Shown one piece after another: positions 40,011 to 48,376 of a stretch of 64,000 nucleotides of DNA (the first letter of the stretch is position 1; every line of letters starts with the position of its first letter). The position numbers were made by a program, and so were the translations under genes. The DNA comes from CAYWJT01 sp964458655 (GTDB taxonomy: Bacteria > Acidobacteriota > Aminicenantia > Aminicenantales > Saccharicenantaceae), in NCBI GenBank assembly GCA_964458655.1, contig CAYWJT010000001.1, positions 77,275-141,274 on the forward strand, given 5' to 3'. Under the pieces are notes generated by a model, which searched no databases, was not told the origin of the DNA, and worked only from the letters and a program-made list of their open reading frames with translations.

Positions 40011-41435
40011 TCAAGATTGCTCGTGGTAGCTGTCTTCCACGTTGACGTCCCAGATTCGGAAGGACCCGCCAGTGATGTTCCGCACGGCGTAGAGCGCGGT
40101 CAGCATCGAATGGTCCATGTTGTTGTAGCGATGGAGGCCGTTGCGGCCGACGGTCTGGAGATTCGTTATCGACGATAAGTAATCCCTGATCGTCCCGATA
40201 TTCTCCTTATATCCCGGGTCGTAGACCGGGTAGCTTTTGGGCGACCTCAGCACGACCCCGTCCACGAAATTCTCGGGCGAGGCGAAATCGAGTTCGGCGG
40301 CTTCCCGGAGGCCGAGAGCGATCAACTCGCCGTCCGGCCTGCTCCAGAGCGAGTCCCCTTCGTTGCAGAAGTACTCCAGGCCCAGGGTGCTCAGATCCGG
40401 GTCCGGCACCATGTCGGGGCTCCACTTCTTGAAATTCTGCATCCTGCCTGCCAGCACTTCCGGGTCGTGGATGTAGATCCAGTTGTCGGGGAAGAGCGAG
40501 TGCTGCCTCAGTATCAAGCCCACCGTCAGAAAACCCCTGTACTTGAGGTCGCGGGCGGCCCTGACCACTTCATCCGGCGGCCTGGGCTCGAGCATGTCCA
40601 CGAGCGCCTTCAAGGGCAGACTCGATATATAATGGGCAGCCTCGATTTCTTCCAGGGCGCCGTCGGTCCGGACCGAGATCGAGTGCACTTTGCTCCCTTC
40701 CAGCTTGACCCTTACGACCTCCGCGCCTGTGCGGACGACACCTTCTTGCCTTTCGATGAGCTTCCTCATCTCGGCCCACATCTGGCCGGGTCCGCGCCGG
40801 GGATAGTGGAATTCGTCGATGAGCGTGGTCAACGAGCCCTTCCTGCCGAGGCCGAGGCTGTCGAGAACGGCCTTGCCCAGCGAAAGGCTCTTTATCCGCT
40901 GGGCCGCCCAATCGGCCTGGATTTCGCCGCAGGGTATGCCCCAGACTTTTTCCGTGTAAGTCTTGAAAAAGATTTCGAACAGGCGTCTGCCGAAGCGGTT
41001 TACAACCCACTTTTCGAAGTTCGAGGGGGCCTTGAAGGGGCGGAGTCGCGCGGTCAGATAGCTGATCATGACCCGGCCTGATTCCAGCAGCCCAAGGTTG
41101 GACAGGGCGTTCAGCGGCTTCAGGGGATAATAGAAAAACTTCCTCTTATAGTAGATCCTGGAGAGACGCGGCCTTTTCAGAAGCTCGCCGCCGAGGACAT
41201 CCTTCCAGATCCTTTCCACTTCCGGGAACTTGGTGAAGAACCTGTGGCCGCCGAGGTCGAAGAGGCAGCCTTTGTAATTGAAGGTCCTGGCGATGCCTCC
41301 GATGTCGCTCGAGGCTTCGAGGACGACGGGGCGGAAGCCGACCCGGACGGCTTCCAGGCCGGCCGTCAGCCCCGCGGGCCCGGCGCCGAGAACGGCGATA
41401 TCCGCCGGAAGCGGGCTTCTGTGAGTATCTTGCAT
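40011..41435 (-). CDS. UDP-galactopyranose-mutase-like FAD oxidoreductase
   Basis: The 474-residue flavoprotein has an N-terminal dinucleotide-binding motif IAVLGAGPAGLTAGLEAVR and the downstream Glu (VVLEASSDIGG). FDLGGHRFF follows, typical of the UGM/protoporphyrinogen-oxidase amine-oxidase group, and the C-terminal flavin segment is NLQTVGRNGLHRYNNMDHSML. Such genes occur in glycan clusters, where they isomerise or oxidise sugar nucleotides or lipid-linked sugars; the reaction is not determined here. Start 41435 has GAGG four bases upstream; the upstream in-frame ATG lacks one. It is probably in one operon with the glycosyltransferase upstream. Confidence 0.8.
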   Translation of the reverse strand: MQDTHRSPLPADIAVLGAGPAGLTAGLEAVRVGFRPVVLEASSDIGGIARTFNYKGCLFDLGGHRFFTKFPEVERIWKDVLGGELLKRPRLSRIYYKRKFFYYPLKPLNALSNLGLLESGRVMISYLTARLRPFKAPSNFEKWVVNRFGRRLFEIFFKTYTEKVWGIPCGEIQADWAAQRIKSLSLGKAVLDSLGLGRKGSLTTLIDEFHYPRRGPGQMWAEMRKLIERQEGVVRTGAEVVRVKLEGSKVHSISVRTDGALEEIEAAHYISSLPLKALVDMLEPRPPDEVVRAARDLKYRGFLTVGLILRQHSLFPDNWIYIHDPEVLAGRMQNFKKWSPDMVPDPDLSTLGLEYFCNEGDSLWSRPDGELIALGLREAAELDFASPENFVDGVVLRSPKSYPVYDPGYKENIGTIRDYLSSITNLQTVGRNGLHRYNNMDHSMLTALYAVRNITGGSFRIWDVNVEDSYHEQS

Positions 41436-41507
41436 TCGACCTCGAGTCTTCAGCCCGGCCAGGGAGAGGAGAGACATATTGGTTCGAAAGCCATGTATGA
41501 AATCTTC

Positions 41508-43469
41508 CTAGAATCCCTTTTCCGGGATGACACGATTGACATCCATTGCCCGCTTGCTGTTGAGACGGTTTAAGATGCGCGCGGCTCCGCGCCCGTCTCC
41601 CAGCCTCGTATAAAGCGCCGCGAGCTCGCCGAGAAGCTGGTACCTGAATTCCGGGACTGTCTCGAGCTGCAGGGCGGCCTCGAGCAGGAAGGCGGCCGAC
41701 CTGTAATCCCTGTCGCGTCTGAGTCTGCGGCTCTCGTCGGCCAGCGCCGCGGCGTCAATCTCCAGCAGGTTCCTGCTGGAGAGAAAAAGACGCAGGGATT
41801 CCTTGAAGGGTTCAGAATAGAGCGTGAAGACCTCTTCAGGGCTGCCCACGAAATCCACCGCTTCCCGGCGTCCGCCTGTTTCCGGGATGATCGGGCTCCC
41901 GAATGTTACGACCTGTGCCTCCTTCCGCAAGGGGATGAGCAGCGCTCTCTTCCAAGTTCCCCAATAAAGATACAGAGCCCTTTCCGGGAAGCAGTCGAAC
42001 AATGCCCCGTCTTTCAGGCCGACGTCGTTGGCGAATATCAGTCTGCCTTCCAGAAAAGGGTCGTTTTGAACGAAGGCCACCCCCCAACCGCCGGCGCGGA
42101 AGGCCAGCCTTTGTTGAGCCAGGGGTTTCACGATCACGAGGGCGTTTCCCTCTATCAGGTCTTTTTGCCGGATCGCCTTCGAGAACGACCTGGACGATTC
42201 CGCCGGAACCCAGCCTATCAGCCGTCCTCCGGCCCTCGGCCCGACCTCGCCCGGCAGTCGTATCAAAAACGCGTAGAGAACAAGAATAGTCAGGAGTCCG
42301 GCCGCCGCGGCCTTAAGGTTTACGCGTCGGCTCATGCGGCTCGGCAAAGACAGCAAGAGGTCGGAACAGAGGACCATTCCGGCCGCTGTCAGGAGCACGA
42401 GGTCGGGCACGGCGACGAAGAACATGCGGGCTCCAAACTGGACGGAAGTTCCCCAGTATGGGGTGAGCCCTATGCTCAGGCTCAGGAAACTTGCCAGGAG
42501 CAACAGCACGGTTCCCCTGTCCGATCGTCTGATCGGTCGGAGAACCAGGGGGAACAGGAAGATAAGGGAAGATAGGGGCCAGCCGAACAGGAAGTCGTTT
42601 ATGGCCTTGTAATTTTCAGCGAGCAGCATCAATCCTTTGTCGGGCGTATGAGGGATGCCGGTGTAGCCGGTCTTGCCGAAACCGATGCCGTGTTCCGGTC
42701 CGTATCTGACGATGTGTCCCGTGAGGAAGGGGTTGCCGTTCGTGAGTTGATTGTAGAGGAGAAAGGCGGCCGCGAAGAGGCCGAGAAAGACAACCAGTCC
42801 CGCCGCGTTCTTCAGTCGGGGACGGAAAGACTTCAGGAGGGCGATCCCGTAAAAGACAAAGAACGGCAGGCCGGCCAGAATGGTCTCGTAAGGACGGATC
42901 AGGACGGCCATGCCGAAAGAGGCTCCGGCGGCCGCGCCGTTCGAGAACGAAGGCGTTCGAACCGACTTGATGATGAAGAGCATGAAGAGCGCGAAAAAGA
43001 ACATGTTGGTCGTGTGCGACATCATCGTGGCCGACATGACGATGAGCCAGATGGAAAAGGCGCCGAGGGCCGCGGCGAGAAGGCCTTCGCGCCTGCCGAA
43101 AAGCTCCAGGCCGAGAAGATAAAAGACCACGACGGAGAGGGCGGCGAAGAGCGGGTTTATGAGCCAGGGGTCGCCCGCGACAACCCATGGCACGAGGAGA
43201 AGCGGGAAGCCCGGAGGATACTGGCTGTACCAGCGGCCGTTGTTGATGATGTGCGGGAAGTCGAAAGCTTCTTTCGCGCACGGGGACGGCGCGTAGAGAT
43301 GCCCCGAAGCGAACAATTTCGCCTGAAACAGGTAGCCGAACTCGTCGTTTATGTGCGGCGAGCGGTGGAAGATGAAGACCGACCCCAGGATGGAAGCGAC
43401 CAGGACGAAAAGCGCGCAGATAAGCACCAGGGGCGGAATAGAACGAAAGCGCGCCGTTTCACTTCCCAT
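41508..43469 (-). CDS. GT39/ArnT-like membrane glycosyltransferase
   Basis: The 653-residue protein has about eleven to twelve membrane helices between residues 10 and 400, then a soluble C-terminal part that ends in a helical, TPR-like region (about 570-650). The first external loop carries HINDEFGYLFQAKL; the Asp-Glu pair is the GT-C catalytic motif that uses a polyprenyl-phosphate sugar donor. RWYSQYPPGFPLLL in the second loop is also typical. It should add a sugar to a lipid or protein on the periplasmic side. The promoter's -10 ends 8 nt before the ATG. Confidence 0.82.
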   Translation of the reverse strand: MGSETARFRSIPPLVLICALFVLVASILGSVFIFHRSPHINDEFGYLFQAKLFASGHLYAPSPCAKEAFDFPHIINNGRWYSQYPPGFPLLLVPWVVAGDPWLINPLFAALSVVVFYLLGLELFGRREGLLAAALGAFSIWLIVMSATMMSHTTNMFFFALFMLFIIKSVRTPSFSNGAAAGASFGMAVLIRPYETILAGLPFFVFYGIALLKSFRPRLKNAAGLVVFLGLFAAAFLLYNQLTNGNPFLTGHIVRYGPEHGIGFGKTGYTGIPHTPDKGLMLLAENYKAINDFLFGWPLSSLIFLFPLVLRPIRRSDRGTVLLLLASFLSLSIGLTPYWGTSVQFGARMFFVAVPDLVLLTAAGMVLCSDLLLSLPSRMSRRVNLKAAAAGLLTILVLYAFLIRLPGEVGPRAGGRLIGWVPAESSRSFSKAIRQKDLIEGNALVIVKPLAQQRLAFRAGGWGVAFVQNDPFLEGRLIFANDVGLKDGALFDCFPERALYLYWGTWKRALLIPLRKEAQVVTFGSPIIPETGGRREAVDFVGSPEEVFTLYSEPFKESLRLFLSSRNLLEIDAAALADESRRLRRDRDYRSAAFLLEAALQLETVPEFRYQLLGELAALYTRLGDGRGAARILNRLNSKRAMDVNRVIPEKGF

Positions 43470-43477
43470 CGAGGCCT

Positions 43478-43506
43478 ATCTTAATTCCGGCCGGGCGCCT
43501 TTGCAA
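43478..43506 (-). promoter_or_regulatory. Promoter of the GT39-like gene
   Basis: Minus strand TTGCAA (43506-43501), 17-bp spacer, TAAGAT (43483-43478), 8 nt before the ATG at 43469. The -35 hexamer is the same as that of queC. Confidence 0.55.
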
Positions 43507-43544
43507 GGAAGACGCGGCCTGCGACCGGCGTCCGCCCGGGTTTT

Positions 43545-45182
43545 TCACCTCTTTTCCCGCGCCGGCTTGAGCAGCAGGTCCTGGAAGTCGAAGCTGAAGT
43601 CGGTGTCGGGCGAGACCGCCTGCATCCTGGCCTCGGCCACGTTCCCGGCCGGGTCGAGCGCGAACGTCACGTAGGCGTCGGCCCGCAGCTCCCGGTCGCG
43701 CCAGCGGGCGATGAAGGTGTCGTACTGCCAGTGCTCGAGGTCGCCCACGAGCGAGGGCGTGTGGGTGAACCGCATGACCAGCCGCCCGTCCTCAAGCTTG
43801 ACCTCGATGTCGCCGTACCAAGCGTCGCGGTAGAGGCCGGCGTATCTCTCGAGGGCAAGCGAAGGCTTCGAGTTCGCGTCCCTGGCCGCGGCCGCCTTTT
43901 TCAGGGCCTCGGCGGTCCGGGCGGCAGCCCGCGCCGTGACCTTCAGGTAAGCGTCCACCCAGTCGGTCTTGGGAGCTGTCAGATAATGGTCGACGATGTG
44001 ATAGGTCAGCGCGGCGAAGGCCTCGGTCGATTCCTGGTTCGTCAGGACCGTGACGCCCAGCCCTGCCTCCGGCATGAGCCAGACCTGCGACACGTAGCCG
44101 GGCAGGCCGCCAGTGTGAGTCGCCACCTTGAGGCCGCGGTAGTCCCTAAGCCTCAGCCCGAGGCCGTAGCCGTTGAAATTCATGCGGGCCGCGGCCAGCT
44201 CCGGCGCCGGCTCGCCGAACGGTATGGGCGTCACTATGGTCATGAGCTCCCGGACGGTCCTCGGCGAGACCAGCTGCTTGCCGTCGGCGAGCTTGCCGCC
44301 GCCGAGCAGGACCAGCATCCACTTGGCCATGTCTTCGGCAGAGGAATTGATGCCGCCGGCCGGGTTGACGCTGTCGCTCAGGAAGGGCCTGACCGGCCTG
44401 ACGACGCCCTCGATGCTCGCGTGCGGCGCCGCCACGTTCCCGCCCGCCGCGGCCGCCGAGTGGAGCACGCTGCTCCCCGTCATGCCGACCCGTTCCAGGA
44501 TGCGTTCGCGGACGAAATCCTCCCAGGTCCGGCCGGACACTTTCTCGATCACCTCGCCCGCCACCTGGTAAAGGACGTTGTCGTAAGCGTAAGCGCTCCG
44601 GAAGGACGTAGCCGGCTTGATGTAGCGCAGCCGGCGCACGATTTCCTTGCGGCTGTAGTCGGACTCAGGCCACCAGAGCAGGTCGCCCGCGCCCAGCCCG
44701 AGGCCGCTCCTGTGCACCAGCAGGTCGCGCACCGAAAGCTCCCGCGTGACGTAAGGGTCGTACATCATGAAATCCGGCAGGTAATCGACCACCGGCGCCT
44801 CCCAGGAGGCGATCTTGCCCTCCTCGATGAGTATGCCCAGGGCCGTGGCCGTGAAGACCTTGGTGTTGGAGGCGATGCCGAACAGGGTCCGGCCGTCCAC
44901 CGGGTCCGGCGCGCCCAGCCTGCGCAGGCCGTAGCCTTTGGCCACCAAGACCCGGCCGTCCTTGACTATGGCCAGCCCGAGCCCGGGAACCTCGAACGCC
45001 TTCATGACCCTGGCCACCTCGGCGTCGAGGCCCGGCGGCAGGCTGGGCCTTGCGGTCCCCCCCGTCCCGGTCTGTTGCGCCGCCACGGCGGGTATCGCGG
45101 CTGCTATCGCGGCTGCGATGAGCGCGACCGCTGTGATGCGTAGAACCGGTTCAAGAAAACGCCTTGTCGCTCGTATCACCAT
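43545..45182 (-). CDS. Class C beta-lactamase-fold serine hydrolase
   Basis: The 545-residue protein has a signal peptide (about 1-36, ending AVAAQQ). The S-x-x-K active site is SNTK (Ser105, Lys108), the second motif is Tyr-Asp-Asn at 200-202, and HTGG near residue 350 is the third (KTG-like). A C-terminal lipocalin-like beta domain (about 430-545) follows, as in many periplasmic AmpC-type esterases and D-aminopeptidases. There is no reason to call it a resistance enzyme. It starts at the ATG 45182 after GGAGGT. Confidence 0.87.
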   Translation of the reverse strand: MVIRATRRFLEPVLRITAVALIAAAIAAAIPAVAAQQTGTGGTARPSLPPGLDAEVARVMKAFEVPGLGLAIVKDGRVLVAKGYGLRRLGAPDPVDGRTLFGIASNTKVFTATALGILIEEGKIASWEAPVVDYLPDFMMYDPYVTRELSVRDLLVHRSGLGLGAGDLLWWPESDYSRKEIVRRLRYIKPATSFRSAYAYDNVLYQVAGEVIEKVSGRTWEDFVRERILERVGMTGSSVLHSAAAAGGNVAAPHASIEGVVRPVRPFLSDSVNPAGGINSSAEDMAKWMLVLLGGGKLADGKQLVSPRTVRELMTIVTPIPFGEPAPELAAARMNFNGYGLGLRLRDYRGLKVATHTGGLPGYVSQVWLMPEAGLGVTVLTNQESTEAFAALTYHIVDHYLTAPKTDWVDAYLKVTARAAARTAEALKKAAAARDANSKPSLALERYAGLYRDAWYGDIEVKLEDGRLVMRFTHTPSLVGDLEHWQYDTFIARWRDRELRADAYVTFALDPAGNVAEARMQAVSPDTDFSFDFQDLLLKPAREKR

Positions 45183-45289
45183 CGCCACCTCCTTGAAGGC
45201 CGGGATATTGAAGCCCTGACGTCCGAAAGCCGCCAGGCACTTGAGTTCCTTATACTATCGACGCCGCTCCGGTTCAAGACGACCGGCCG

Positions 45290-45362
45290 CTTCATGCCCT
45301 CCTCCTAAGAGGGGACATTTTAGCTCGGCAGCAAAGGGGGACATTATTGCTTGGCTATCACA
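45290..45362 (-). mobile_element. Solo left end of the IS1202-like element (73 bp)
   Basis: Reverse complement of 6617-6689 with a single mismatch (A in the intact element, G here). It runs from the IS terminus TGTGATAGCC (at 45362) to the first codons of the transposase (ATGAAG at 45290) and then stops. There is no right end, transposase body or flanking repeat. It is either a remnant after deletion or a one-ended transposition product. Confidence 0.9.
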
Positions 45363-45515
45363 AGAAAGCATGGAAGTCTTTACGAATCAATCATTTTGTG
45401 GGATTATATAGCCTTGTGGCCGGGCGTCTCCAAGGCCGGGCCCGGGGAAAAGGACGGGTTCCCCAGGTGGGCTCCGGAGGACAGGACCCCCAAGGCCGTA
45501 AAAAGGACAGGCAAG

Positions 45516-47573
45516 GTGCGGATAAGGAAGACAAGAACGGGATATGAGCTCCCGGGACTTCGGGCGGTCCGTGCGGACGGCTCCGCTTCTCCCCCGGACC
45601 GCTCTGCCTTCGGTCCTGCCCGCGCCCGGCTCAGCGAGCTCGCGGCCGGTTTCCTGTCCCTGCCGATAGTCATCATCGTGCTTCTCCTTGACGGCCTGTA
45701 TCTTTTGGAAAGCCTCGTCCTCCGGACACTGATGCTCGCCCGCGCCGGCGAACTCACGAGCTTCATCGCTCCGCTCAAAGCCTCGAAGTACGACATCCTC
45801 TGGATGACGGTCCTCAGCGCCGCCTTCATCATCGCCGGCTCGGCCGCCGGCCGCGTCCTCAGGAGATTCGTAGTCGGGCTTTTCGTCCTGCTCATGGCCG
45901 TCTCCTTTCTGGCCCTGTTCATCCATTTCGCCGTCTTTTCCGTGACGGGCACGGGCTTGACGGCCGACTACATCCTGCACTGGGTCGCCAACACCGCCGA
46001 TGTCAACAGGATGATCGGCAAGGAGATCCGGCCGCGGACGCTTATCCCCGTCGTCCTGCAGATCGCCCTTATCGTCTTCATACTTGTTTCGCCGCGCCTC
46101 ATCCTGGGCTCCGGCCGCCGGGCCGTCCGGGCCGCCCAGCCGGCCCGCAAGCTCAGGGGCTGGCTGTCGGCGCTTCTCGTTGCGGGCGCCGCGGGGGCCC
46201 TTATCCCGCCCCTCGGCGTCGAGGTCAACGACGCCCTGGGCGCGGTGCCGACGGCCCAGGTGCTTGAGACCCTTATCCCCCGGAACGACGACGCCATGCT
46301 CCCCTCGGACATCCCGTCGGCGCAAAGGATGGACGCGGAGATAGCGCTCGAGCCGCGGCCCGGCTCGCGGCCGCCGAACGTCGTGCTTATCATCTTCGAG
46401 TCGCTCGGCTGGAAGCACTCGGACGTTTACAATCCGGGCCTGGGCGCGACGCCCTTCCTGAAAGAGCTGGCCTCGAGGGCCCTGGTCGTGGAGCAGCTCT
46501 ATTCGGTCGTGCCCCACACCACCAAGGCGCTGGTGCCCATCCTGGGCGGCTTCTACCCCTATCTCGGCATGGACGCCGACGAGGCCCTGCCCGGCATCCT
46601 GCCGGAGCGAGGTCTGGCTTGGCTCCTAAGGCGGCACGGCTACCGGACGGCCTTTTTCCAGACAGCCGACAACTACGAGAACAGGGCGCAGCTCGCGGCC
46701 AACCTGGGGTTCGAGACCTTCCGCGGCCTCGAGGACCTGCCCGCCGAAGGCTTCGCCGACGTCAACTATTTCGGCAAGGAAGAGCGGATGATGCTCAAGC
46801 CCAGCCTGGACTGGGCTGAGGAGGAGAGGGACCGGCCCTTTTTCCTGACCTACCTGACCCTGAGCACCCATCACAATTACGGCACCCCGCCGGGCTATCC
46901 GGAAAAGGATTACGGCACTTCCGACCCGGCCCTCAACCGCTACCTGAACGCGGTCCGCTTCACTGACGACTTCATCCGCGAGCTCTTCGCCGAATTCGAG
47001 AAGCGCGGCCTGGCCCGCGACACCGTCTTCATCATAATAGGCGACCACGGCGAGGCTTTCGGCGAGCACGGGCTGCGCGGCCACAATTTCACCCTCTGGG
47101 AAGAGGGCATGAGGGTTTTGGGGCTGGTCTACGCCCCGGGCGCCGGGATGCCGTCAGGCGTCGTCAAAGGCCTGCGCTCGACGCTCGACATAACGCCCAC
47201 GATCTGCGACCTGGCCGGCCTCCAGCCTGTCCGCGGCGGCTTCATCGGCTCGAGTCTGCTCCGGCCCGCGCCAGAGGGCCGGAAGCTCTTCTTTTCCGGC
47301 TGGTCCAAGAACAGGGTACTGGCGCTCCGCGAGGCGGGCATGAAGTACATAGCCTGGCCGGCGCTCGGCCGGTTCGAAGCCTACCGGGCCGGCTCCGACC
47401 CTTACGACAGGAACAACCTGGTCCGGAGCGGCCGCGTCCCCCCAAGGACTCTTGAAGAGAAGCTCGAGGAGATGGAGCGCTGGGCCGGGTTCGTCAACGC
47501 CCATTACGCCGAATGGCGCAGGTCGGCGGTCGCGGCGGCCGCAACCGCAGCCGGCGGTCCGGGCGGCCACTGA
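45516..47573 (+). CDS. Membrane LTA-synthase/sulfatase-fold phosphotransferase 2
   Basis: The 685-residue paralogue of the gene at 37710-39505 has four to five membrane helices in the first 210 residues, then the sulfatase-fold core: IIFESLGWKHSDVY, SVVPHTTKALVPILGG (candidate Thr nucleophile), STHHNYG, and GDHGEAFGEHG. The start is uncertain. GTG 45516 has AAGGACAGG upstream and gives the expected first helix; the frame is open further upstream into the IS remnant, where an ATG at 45351 lies inside the IS end and would be a fused start. The two paralogues bracket the glycan genes. Confidence 0.82.
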   Translation: MRIRKTRTGYELPGLRAVRADGSASPPDRSAFGPARARLSELAAGFLSLPIVIIVLLLDGLYLLESLVLRTLMLARAGELTSFIAPLKASKYDILWMTVLSAAFIIAGSAAGRVLRRFVVGLFVLLMAVSFLALFIHFAVFSVTGTGLTADYILHWVANTADVNRMIGKEIRPRTLIPVVLQIALIVFILVSPRLILGSGRRAVRAAQPARKLRGWLSALLVAGAAGALIPPLGVEVNDALGAVPTAQVLETLIPRNDDAMLPSDIPSAQRMDAEIALEPRPGSRPPNVVLIIFESLGWKHSDVYNPGLGATPFLKELASRALVVEQLYSVVPHTTKALVPILGGFYPYLGMDADEALPGILPERGLAWLLRRHGYRTAFFQTADNYENRAQLAANLGFETFRGLEDLPAEGFADVNYFGKEERMMLKPSLDWAEEERDRPFFLTYLTLSTHHNYGTPPGYPEKDYGTSDPALNRYLNAVRFTDDFIRELFAEFEKRGLARDTVFIIIGDHGEAFGEHGLRGHNFTLWEEGMRVLGLVYAPGAGMPSGVVKGLRSTLDITPTICDLAGLQPVRGGFIGSSLLRPAPEGRKLFFSGWSKNRVLALREAGMKYIAWPALGRFEAYRAGSDPYDRNNLVRSGRVPPRTLEEKLEEMERWAGFVNAHYAEWRRSAVAAAATAAGGPGGH

Positions 47574-47604
47574 AACGCCTGTCGGAACGGCCGCCTGCCG
47601 CCTG

Positions 47605-47613
47605 TGTTATAAT
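47605..47613 (+). promoter_or_regulatory. Extended -10 promoter of plsC
   Basis: TGTTATAAT (47605-47613) with TATAAT at 47608-47613 and no clear -35; 9 nt before the ATG. Confidence 0.45.
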
Positions 47614-47622
47614 CCTGAAGCG

Positions 47623-48315
47623 ATGCGCACCCTGCTCCTTGTCGTTCTCTATGTCATCCTGGTCGCGGCAGTCATCCCCTTTTTCCTGCTCTGCCTCCTC
47701 CTCGGGCTCAGGGACCCGCTCCTGGCTTACGGAAGATGGGCGATGAAGCTCAGCGCCGTGATCCTCGGCCTGAGGCCGAAAGTGACCGGGCTCGAGAACG
47801 CCCTGCGCTCCAGGCCGTGCGTTATCATGGCCAATCACGAAAGCTTCCTCGACGGACCGCTGCTCTTCATGGTCATGCCGCTGCCCCTCAGGGTCATTTT
47901 GAAGAAGTCCGTCTTCCGCATCCCGGTGGTCGGCGTCGGCATGCGTTACGTCGGTTTCGTGCCGGTCGACAGGAAGCGCGCCCGGGGCGGGGTGAGAAGC
48001 ATCGAGAAGGCCGCGGTCCTCATGCGGGAAAAAGGCTATTGCTATCTCATTTTCCCCGAGGGGACCCGCAGCCGCGACGGCCGGCTTCAACCTTTCCGCC
48101 GGGGCGGCTTCTTCCTGGCGCTGAGGACGGGCGCGCCGATAGTGCCCGTAACCATCCGGGGGACGTTCAAGCTCATGCCAAAGGGCTCGTTTTTCGTTAA
48201 GCGAGGGCCTGTCGAAGTCGTCTTTCACCCGCCGGTGCCGGTCGAAGGCTGTGACGAGAGCGCTCTGCCGGAGCTCGTCGAAAAGGTTAGGCAGGCCATA
48301 GCCTCCGCGCTTTAG
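47623..48315 (+). CDS. 1-acyl-sn-glycerol-3-phosphate acyltransferase (PlsC family)
   Basis: The 230-residue protein has an N-terminal membrane helix (LLLVVLYVILVAAVIPFFLL), the acyltransferase HX4D motif in NHESFLDG, and the glycerol-phosphate-binding FPEGTRSRDG. It makes phosphatidic acid at the inner membrane, or acylates a related lipid. The frame is open further upstream, but that region overlaps the sulfatase-fold gene and is not protein-like. Confidence 0.9.
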   Translation: MRTLLLVVLYVILVAAVIPFFLLCLLLGLRDPLLAYGRWAMKLSAVILGLRPKVTGLENALRSRPCVIMANHESFLDGPLLFMVMPLPLRVILKKSVFRIPVVGVGMRYVGFVPVDRKRARGGVRSIEKAAVLMREKGYCYLIFPEGTRSRDGRLQPFRRGGFFLALRTGAPIVPVTIRGTFKLMPKGSFFVKRGPVEVVFHPPVPVEGCDESALPELVEKVRQAIASAL

Positions 48316-48376
48316 CCCGGCGCGGCCGAACCCGCTGGCGTGTTCCGCTCACGCGTTCTTTCAGCCGGCTTTTTGG

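Noticed and set aside
43545..45182. Antibiotic-resistance beta-lactamase
   Set aside because: The long form with a lipocalin-like C-terminal domain and a YDN second motif is typical of periplasmic esterases and peptidases; nothing points to resistance.
45351..45416. Start of sulfatase-fold gene 2 inside the IS remnant (ATG 45351) or at the TTG 45414
   Set aside because: The first lies in IS sequence. The second is only about 4 nt after a TATATA box and lacks an SD. GTG 45516 has an SD and gives the expected N-terminal helix.
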